DNA of 57,060 nucleotides, taken from positions 1-57,060 of the forward strand of contig SBGG01000070.1 of assembly GCA_006226685.1 (NCBI GenBank), written 5' to 3'. The notes below the pieces were generated by a model, which was given only the letters and a program-made list of their open reading frames with translations, was not told where the DNA came from and did not search any database. Numbering within the stretch: the first letter of the stretch is position 1; each line of letters opens with the position of its first letter. Positions 52,186-57,060 of the stretch are shown piece by piece. This stretch comes from Sphingomonadales bacterium (lineage in GTDB: Bacteria; Pseudomonadota; Alphaproteobacteria; Sphingomonadales; Sphingomonadaceae). Both the position numbers and the translations under genes were made by a program.

Positions 52186-52457
52186 GGGTCAGGCCCCCTT
52201 ACTGGTGCCGTTGAGGCGTTCAAATGGCGAGCATATCGGGCCGAATTGCCCGCCGGGAAGGCTGGACGCCGTGCGGTGAGCCTTGAGACAGGTCACGTCG
52301 ATCATCACCCCGCATACAGCCGTGGCTCTTCGGAAAATAGCGTCGAGATGCTCTATCCGCTCGTCCGTCAGCCAGCATGCATCGCTCAATTCTTCGAACT
52401 CCTTGCTGCGAGCCTGAATCGCAGCCGTTAAACCAAATCAACGGGGCCTGATCCCAG
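52186..52457 (-). mobile_element. Deleted IS5-family element with transposase remnant
   Basis: The left edge (AGGGTCAGGCCCCCTTACTG and the following ATGGCG-type interior) is MITE-like. The right edge, read in reverse, begins GGGATCAGGCCCCGTTGATT like the IS5 end at position 76. Between them, on the minus strand, are CWLTDERIEHL, RRYFPKSHG in a second frame, and VMIDVTCLKAHRTASSL, pieces of an IS5 transposase with a large internal deletion. The 120 bases before it hold nothing recognisable. Confidence 0.75.
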
Positions 52458-52496
52458 GTGTGCCCTGTGATATAAATGCGAATTGTCGGGAATAGC

Positions 52497-52775
52497 TTAC
52501 CCGGCTTCGACCTGTGCCTGCAGGCTGGAAAAGCCATGCAAGTGAGTTGTTCATCAACCAGCGCGGTTCGGACACGCTGAGGGGCGTTGCGCGAGCAAGC
52601 AGGGCCTTTCGATCTCCAGCCGGACAAGATGCATTCCCGCGCAGCTGTGGACGCCGAAGCCGAAACCAAGATGGTCGCTATTCTTGCGATCAATGCGGAA
52701 CGCATCCGGCTGTACCCATTTGCGCTCATCGCGATTGGCCGTTCCGAACAGCATCAGCACGCGGTGGACTTGCAA
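52497..52775 (-). pseudogene. Cytochrome P450, C-terminal fragment
   Basis: The minus strand encodes VLMLFGTANRDERKWVQPDA and the haem-binding loop LGFGFGVHSCAGMHLVRLEIE with the cysteine ligand. The end of the protein (LHGFSSLQAQVEAG and stop at 52,497) is in a different frame, so there is at least one frameshift. The N-terminal 300 or so residues are missing, cut off at the end of cueR. It is a decayed gene between the IS5 remnant and the copper genes. Confidence 0.75.
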
Positions 52776-52787
52776 CGGTTTTGTTCG

Positions 52788-53216
52788 TTATCGGGAGGCG
52801 GGGTCACCCGATGAGGGGCATTCGGCCAGTTCGTTCAGGATCGGGCAATCGGGGCGTTCGTCGCCATGGCAGCGGGCGGCGAGATTGTTCAGGGTTGCGC
52901 GCATGGCCTGAAGCTTCCCGATCTTATCATCGAGCGCTTTGATGTGATCGAGCGCCAGCCCTTTTACCTCCGCGCTGGCACGTCCGCGATTGGCCCACAA
53001 GTCCAGCAGGGTGCCGATCTCCGCGACCGAAAAGCCGAGGTCGCGTGCGTTGGCGATGAAGCGCAGGCGATGTAGGTCGCGCTCGTCATAATTGCGATAG
53101 CCGCTGTCGCGCCGGAGCGGGGGCGGAATGAGGCCGATCCGTTCATAATGACGGATCATGCGTTGCGAAACGCCGCTTCTCGCCGAAGCCTGACCTATGG
53201 TCATGCCGCCGCTCAC
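52788..53216 (-). CDS. cueR: Copper-responsive MerR-family regulator
   Basis: This 142-residue regulator has a MerR helix-turn-helix ([21 protein letters not shown]), [14 protein letters not shown], a dimerisation helix and the metal-binding loop with C116 and C124 ([13 protein letters not shown]), the spacing of Cu(I)/Ag(I)-sensing CueR. GTG 53,216 overlaps the copA stop, and ATG 53,204 is the alternative start. It probably activates the copA promoter at 55,581. Being downstream of copA, it would also be part of the induced transcript. Confidence 0.92.
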   Translation of the reverse strand: MSGGMTIGQASARSGVSQRMIRHYERIGLIPPPLRRDSGYRNYDERDLHRLRFIANARDLGFSVAEIGTLLDLWANRGRASAEVKGLALDHIKALDDKIGKLQAMRATLNNLAARCHGDERPDCPILNELAECPSSGDPASR

Positions 53217-55552
53217 AGGGATACCCGGTTGAGTCTGAGCGCATTGCTGACGACGCTGACGGAGGACAGCGACATGGCAGCGGCGGCAATGATGGGTGAG
53301 AGCAGAATGCCGAAGGCAGGATAGAGCAATCCGGCCGCGATCGGTACGCCGACCATATTGTAGATGAAGGCGAAGAACAGATTCTGGCGGATATTGCGCA
53401 TGGTCGCCTTGCTCAGCCGCCGCGCGCGAACGATTCCGTTCAGGTCGCCTTTGAGCAGGGTGACGCCGGCGCTTTCGATGGCGACATCCGTGCCCGATCC
53501 CATCGCGATCCCGACATCGGCGGCGGCCAGTGCCGGGGCGTCGTTGACGCCGTCTCCCGCCATGGCCACGACCCTGCCTTCGGCCCGGAGGCGGTTCACG
53601 ACGGCGCTTTTCCGGTCGGGCAGGACTTCGGCCTCGACCTCGTCGATGGCAAGCGCGCGGGCGACCGCTTTGGCCGTGGTGCGGCTGTCACCGGTCAGCA
53701 TGACGATGCGCAGGCCGTCGCGACGCAGGGCGGCCAATGCTTCGGGTGTCGTTTGCTTGATCGGATCGGTGATGGCGATGATACCGGCGACCTGTCCGTC
53801 GATGCCGACATAGATCGCCGTGGCTTCCTGCGCGCGCAGACCGTCGGCCCGGTCCTGCAACGGGGCGGTTTCTATTCCCTGTTCCTTCAGGAACTGGTCA
53901 TTGCCTAATATGACGGTCATGCCGTCCACATGTCCCGTCGCTCCCTTGCCCGTCGGGGAATCGAAATCGCTGACTTGGGAAAGGGGGAGCTTCCGGCGTT
54001 CGGCTTCGGCGACGATGGCCGCCGCGAGAGGATGTTCGGACGCGCGTTCGACCGTCGCGGCGATACGGAGCAGTTCCTGTTCATGCCATGGCCCGACGGG
54101 CAGGATCTGCGTCACTTTCGGCTTGCCTTCGGTCAGCGTGCCGGTCTTGTCGATAACCAGCGTATCGACTTTTTCGAGCCGTTCGAGCGCGTCGGCGCTG
54201 CGGATCAGCACGCCAAGCCCGGCACCGCGCCCGACGCCGACCATGATCGACATTGGCGTGGCGAGGCCGAGCGCGCAGGGGCAGGCGATGATCAGCACGG
54301 AAACTGCCGCGATCAACCCATGGCTGAAGCGGGGATCGGGGCCCCACAAAGCCCAGGCCACGAACGCGATGGCTGCGACCAGCAGTACGGCCGGTACGAA
54401 CCAGCCCGCCACGCGATCGGCCAGCCCCTGAATGGGTGCGCGCGATCGCTGCGCATCGGCCACCATCTGGACGATGCGGGCCAGCATCGTGTCGCGGCCT
54501 ACCTTTTCGGCGCGGACGATCAGTGCTCCGCTCTGATTGATCGTGCCGCCGGTAACGGGATCGCCGATGGCCTTGGTGACCGGCATGGGCTCGCCGGTAA
54601 TCATCGATTCGTCGAGGGACGAGCGCCCGTCCTCCACGACAGCATCGACCGGCACCTTTTCACCGGGGCGAATGCGCAGCCGGTCGCCGACGCCGATCTC
54701 CTCCAGCGGCACTTCTTCCTCGCGACCGTCGCCGGAGATACGGTGGGCGGTCTTGGGGGCGAGCCGGAGCAGCGCCTTGATCGCGCCGGACGTCCGTTCC
54801 CGGGCGCGCAGTTCCAGAACCTGCCCCAACAGGACGAGTGTGACGATAACGGCGGACGCTTCGAAATAAACCGGGACCGTTCCATCCGGGTTGCGGAAGG
54901 AGGGGGGGAAAAGGCCCGGGAGCAGCGCCGCTACCATGCTGTAGGCCCAGGCCACACCCGTGCCCATCGCGATCAGCGTGAACATGTTGAGGTTGCGCGA
55001 TTTCACCGATGCCCAGCCCCGCGCGAAGAAGGGGGCGCCGGCCCAGAGCACCACCGGCGTCGCGAGCAGCAGCTGAATCCAGAGGGAAGTCCGTGCGGGC
55101 ACGAGGTGATGCAGAGCCGGGATCAGATGTCCGCCCATTTCCAGCAGGAAGACCGGTAGCGCAAGCAGCAGCGCAATGACGAAGCGACGGCGCATGTCGG
55201 TCAGTTCTTCGCTCTCTCCCAGATCGAGCGAGAATGTTTCGGGTTCGAGCGCCATGCCGCAGATCGGGCAGGCGCCCGGATGCTCCTGCCGGATTTCAGG
55301 ATGCATCGGGCAGGTCCAGATCGTACCGGGTGGGGAGGGGTGTTCCGGCGCCTCTTGCGGGTTCAGATAGCGTTGAGGATCGGCGAGGAATTTGGTCCGG
55401 CACCCCGCGCTGCAAAAGGCATAGCTTTGCCCGTCATGATCTCCCTTATATTTTGCGGTCGCGGGATCGACCGCCATGCCGCAAACCGGATCGCGCACGG
55501 CGTCATGTGCCGCGGGAGCAGGGGGGTGGTGATCGTGATTGCACAGCGCCAT
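53213..55552 (-). CDS. copA: Cu(I)-exporting P1B-type ATPase with YHS and heavy-metal-binding domains
   Basis: This 779-residue inner-membrane pump begins with a His-rich tail and a YHS domain (19-62, [10 protein letters not shown] and FCSAGC). A CPMHPEI/CPICGM heavy-metal-binding domain follows (79-105), replacing the usual CxxC ferredoxin-like domain. Then come eight membrane helices, the TGE motif (319-321), CPC at 424-426, D468 of DKTGT, SEHPL and [11 protein letters not shown] together with N/Y and M/S in the last helices indicates Cu(I)/Ag(I). It is followed by cueR (4-base overlap). Confidence 0.95.
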   Translation of the reverse strand: MALCNHDHHPPAPAAHDAVRDPVCGMAVDPATAKYKGDHDGQSYAFCSAGCRTKFLADPQRYLNPQEAPEHPSPPGTIWTCPMHPEIRQEHPGACPICGMALEPETFSLDLGESEELTDMRRRFVIALLLALPVFLLEMGGHLIPALHHLVPARTSLWIQLLLATPVVLWAGAPFFARGWASVKSRNLNMFTLIAMGTGVAWAYSMVAALLPGLFPPSFRNPDGTVPVYFEASAVIVTLVLLGQVLELRARERTSGAIKALLRLAPKTAHRISGDGREEEVPLEEIGVGDRLRIRPGEKVPVDAVVEDGRSSLDESMITGEPMPVTKAIGDPVTGGTINQSGALIVRAEKVGRDTMLARIVQMVADAQRSRAPIQGLADRVAGWFVPAVLLVAAIAFVAWALWGPDPRFSHGLIAAVSVLIIACPCALGLATPMSIMVGVGRGAGLGVLIRSADALERLEKVDTLVIDKTGTLTEGKPKVTQILPVGPWHEQELLRIAATVERASEHPLAAAIVAEAERRKLPLSQVSDFDSPTGKGATGHVDGMTVILGNDQFLKEQGIETAPLQDRADGLRAQEATAIYVGIDGQVAGIIAITDPIKQTTPEALAALRRDGLRIVMLTGDSRTTAKAVARALAIDEVEAEVLPDRKSAVVNRLRAEGRVVAMAGDGVNDAPALAAADVGIAMGSGTDVAIESAGVTLLKGDLNGIVRARRLSKATMRNIRQNLFFAFIYNMVGVPIAAGLLYPAFGILLSPIIAAAAMSLSSVSVVSNALRLNRVSL

Positions 55553-55580
55553 CGGACGTCTCCTTCATGTGACGTCTCCT

Positions 55581-55611
55581 TCTATGCACCCTGACATCAT
55601 GGCAAAGTCAA
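55581..55611 (-). promoter_or_regulatory. CueR-type promoter of copA
   Basis: On the minus strand TTGACT (55,611-55,606) and CATAGA (55,586-55,581) are separated by 19 bases, the long spacer typical of MerR-activated promoters. The spacer carries an imperfect dyad centred on CCATGATG (ACTTTGCC/GTCAGGGT). Downstream the ribosome site AAGGAGACGTC is present twice, 16 bases apart, before the copA ATG. Confidence 0.75.
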
Positions 55612-55640
55612 GGCGCTTATGACCTGCCGTGCATGCTTCA

Positions 55641-56822
55641 TCATGCGGGGCTTTGTTTCGCTTCTGACGCCGAAGCCTGATGAAGTGTTGATCGTGCGAT
55701 GACGGATATGACCAGAAGGGCGGCAATGGCTTCGAGTGCGGGGAAAGCGAGAGGAAGCGTCGCGATAAGCAGGGCGAAACAGGGCAACACCCAGCGTGCA
55801 ATGCCCCGCAGCACCAGCCGGTCATGCACGAACCACAGGCCGAGCATATAGCTCGCCAGCGGAAGGGCGACCGCCATGTCTCCGGCCGCGAGCGTAATGG
55901 AGGCGTGGCCGGTAACCACATCGACCAGCACCGCGAAACCTGCCCCGACCGCCGCGCCCGAGGCAAACAGGATCACATGGCCATAGCCCCATTGCAGCGC
56001 ATGGTGCAGTTCGTCGGATTGAAGATGATCTTCGCATGAAAAATAGAGCCACCACATGGCGAAGGTGATGACCAGTGCGGAGAGCGCCACATGCACCAGC
56101 CGGATATCGAAATGCTCTGTCCCGGCGGCTTCAAGGGCCAGAGCGGAGGCCAGCAATATTTCGCCCAGCACGATGATCGTCAAAAGGCCATAGCGTTCGA
56201 TGATATGATGGCGGTGCCATGGTGTCTGCGCTGTTCGTTCGGCGAACGCGGGTACAGCCAGTTCGATCGCGAAGCCCAACAGAACGAGCAGGGGAAATGC
56301 CATAGTGTCAGGCGTAAACAAGAGGAAAAGGCCGATCCAATAGGCCTGCGCCAGCGTAATGCCGCCCGCATAGCGCAATGTCGTCCGCCGCCGGTCCGGA
56401 TCATGCCGCGCAGCGCGCAACCAGAGCGGGACGAGGCCCAGCCGCATCACCACATAGCCGCCGACCACCAGACCGATGTCGAGCCTTTCGAAAAAGGGCT
56501 TTATTCCCGCGGCGATCAGCAGCGCGCCGCCCATCATCACCATCGTCAACAGACGATAGGGCGCGTCGTCATTGTCATAGGCCGAGGCGAACCAGGTGAA
56601 GTTCATCCAGGCCCACCAGATGGCGAAGAAGGTCATCAGATAATGGGGCACGCCTTCGGCGGCATGCCCCGCGGCAATGGCATGGTGGAGGGAGGCGGCT
56701 GCCGCGGCGATCGCGATGACCGTGACCAGATCGAACAACAGCTCCAGCGGTGTCGCCGCCCTGTGCGCCTCATGCGGATTTCGCGGCGGCATCGGCCGGA
56801 TGGCCGCATGTGGCTTTTCCAT
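55641..56822 (-). CDS. Low-temperature-requirement protein A (LtrA) family membrane protein
   Basis: This 393-residue polytopic protein has about ten hydrophobic segments and the LtrA family pattern: TPLELLFDLVTVIAI near residue 24, WWAWMNFTWFASAYDNDD, RYGLLTIIVLGEILLA, and a late WFVHDRLV. The family's function is unclear. It lies upstream of copA on the same strand but beyond copA's own promoter, with 30 bases between its stop and the -35 box, so it is probably transcribed separately. Its ATG is 40 bases from the second MITE. Confidence 0.85.
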   Translation of the reverse strand: MEKPHAAIRPMPPRNPHEAHRAATPLELLFDLVTVIAIAAAAASLHHAIAAGHAAEGVPHYLMTFFAIWWAWMNFTWFASAYDNDDAPYRLLTMVMMGGALLIAAGIKPFFERLDIGLVVGGYVVMRLGLVPLWLRAARHDPDRRRTTLRYAGGITLAQAYWIGLFLLFTPDTMAFPLLVLLGFAIELAVPAFAERTAQTPWHRHHIIERYGLLTIIVLGEILLASALALEAAGTEHFDIRLVHVALSALVITFAMWWLYFSCEDHLQSDELHHALQWGYGHVILFASGAAVGAGFAVLVDVVTGHASITLAAGDMAVALPLASYMLGLWFVHDRLVLRGIARWVLPCFALLIATLPLAFPALEAIAALLVISVIARSTLHQASASEAKQSPA

Positions 56823-56863
56823 TATCGTTCCCCGGCTGGAATCATGTCGAACGGTCTGACCTT

Positions 56864-57060
56864 AGGGTCAGGACCCATTACTGACACCGTTGAGGCGTCC
56901 AAATGGCGAACCTATCGGGCCAAATTGCCCGCCGGGAAGGCTTGTTGCCTTTCCAAGGGCAATTTGGTTCGAGAGGGAAGCCATTTGGACGTCCCGCAGG
57001 GATTTGACCAAAATGGCCCGGCGCTGCGTCGAAAAGCCTGGAAATATCGGCATATTCCTG
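56864..57060. mobile_element. Second MITE copy, cut by the window end
   Basis: From TAGGGTCAGGACCCATTACT onwards the sequence is about 90 percent identical to the MITE at 20,996 over the 197 bases available. It includes the internal inverted pair CGTCCAAATGGC/GCCATTTGGACG and the final CATATTCCTG. The flanking TTAG fits the YTAR-like target. The right end lies beyond the window. A short frame inside it is not a credible gene. Confidence 0.85.

Overview
The window looks like chromosomal DNA of a sphingomonad-type alphaproteobacterium (Sphingobium, Novosphingobium, Sphingomonas or a relative). The reasons are the high GC content, a dnaX-ybaB segment with the SRP RNA just upstream, two large TonB-dependent receptors, and an aromatic catabolism cluster whose proteins resemble lignin-dimer enzymes known from Sphingobium and Novosphingobium. 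No species can be assigned from the sequence alone.

Positions 1-27,900 are mostly core genome. The window opens with the tail of an IS5-family transposase and a tRNA-Lys. Then follow, on the minus strand, agmatine-to-putrescine genes (aguA, a small TonB-like gene, aguB) with folK, and rpsD with a clear terminator. Next come a GT-C membrane glycosyltransferase, trmJ-nrdR-zinc ribbon-glyA-rpiB, a YeiH transporter divergent from a LysR regulator, and an alpha/beta hydrolase. A plus-strand run carries two cysteine desulfurases, an ISC-type ferredoxin, the 4.5S SRP RNA, dnaX-ybaB, lon, hupB and tRNA-His. After these come a deoxyinosine glycosylase gene with a MITE at its 5' end, an OmpR/EnvZ-type two-component system, a secreted repetitive protein, an EF-hand protein, a sterol-desaturase-like enzyme and a TonB-dependent receptor.

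Positions 28,000-30,300 are a gene graveyard: a frameshifted ubiX-like gene and fragments of a TPP enzyme, a sodium:solute symporter, an amidohydrolase and an IS3-type transposase, ending in a solo copy of the IS5/MITE terminal repeat.

Positions 30,500-52,100 are the accessory heart of the window. First comes an AceE/MdeB-like homodimeric 2-oxoacid dehydrogenase E1 with its own E2. Then a minus-strand operon carries three SnoaL-fold proteins, an esterase and a carotenoid/stilbene oxygenase. Three MarR-type regulators follow (one a fusion of two MarR domains), with two DUF3237 proteins around a CocE-like hydrolase. Last is a plus-strand series: TonB receptor, lignostilbene-dioxygenase-like enzyme, aldehyde dehydrogenase, LigW-like decarboxylase and AAHS-family aromatic acid transporter. 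These fit together as outer-membrane uptake, oxidative cleavage of a phenolic stilbene to aldehydes, oxidation to hydroxybenzoates, decarboxylation of an ortho-hydroxy acid, and inner-membrane transport. A 12-bp palindrome, TTGATTWATCAA, occurs in both main promoter regions of this section and is a probable MarR operator. The substrate is inferred, not shown.

Positions 52,180-57,060 hold a deleted IS5 copy, a cytochrome P450 fragment, a copper-resistance pair (cueR, copA) with a MerR-type 19-bp-spacer promoter, an LtrA-family membrane protein and a second MITE cut by the window end. IS5/MITE remnants therefore bracket the catabolic section on both sides.
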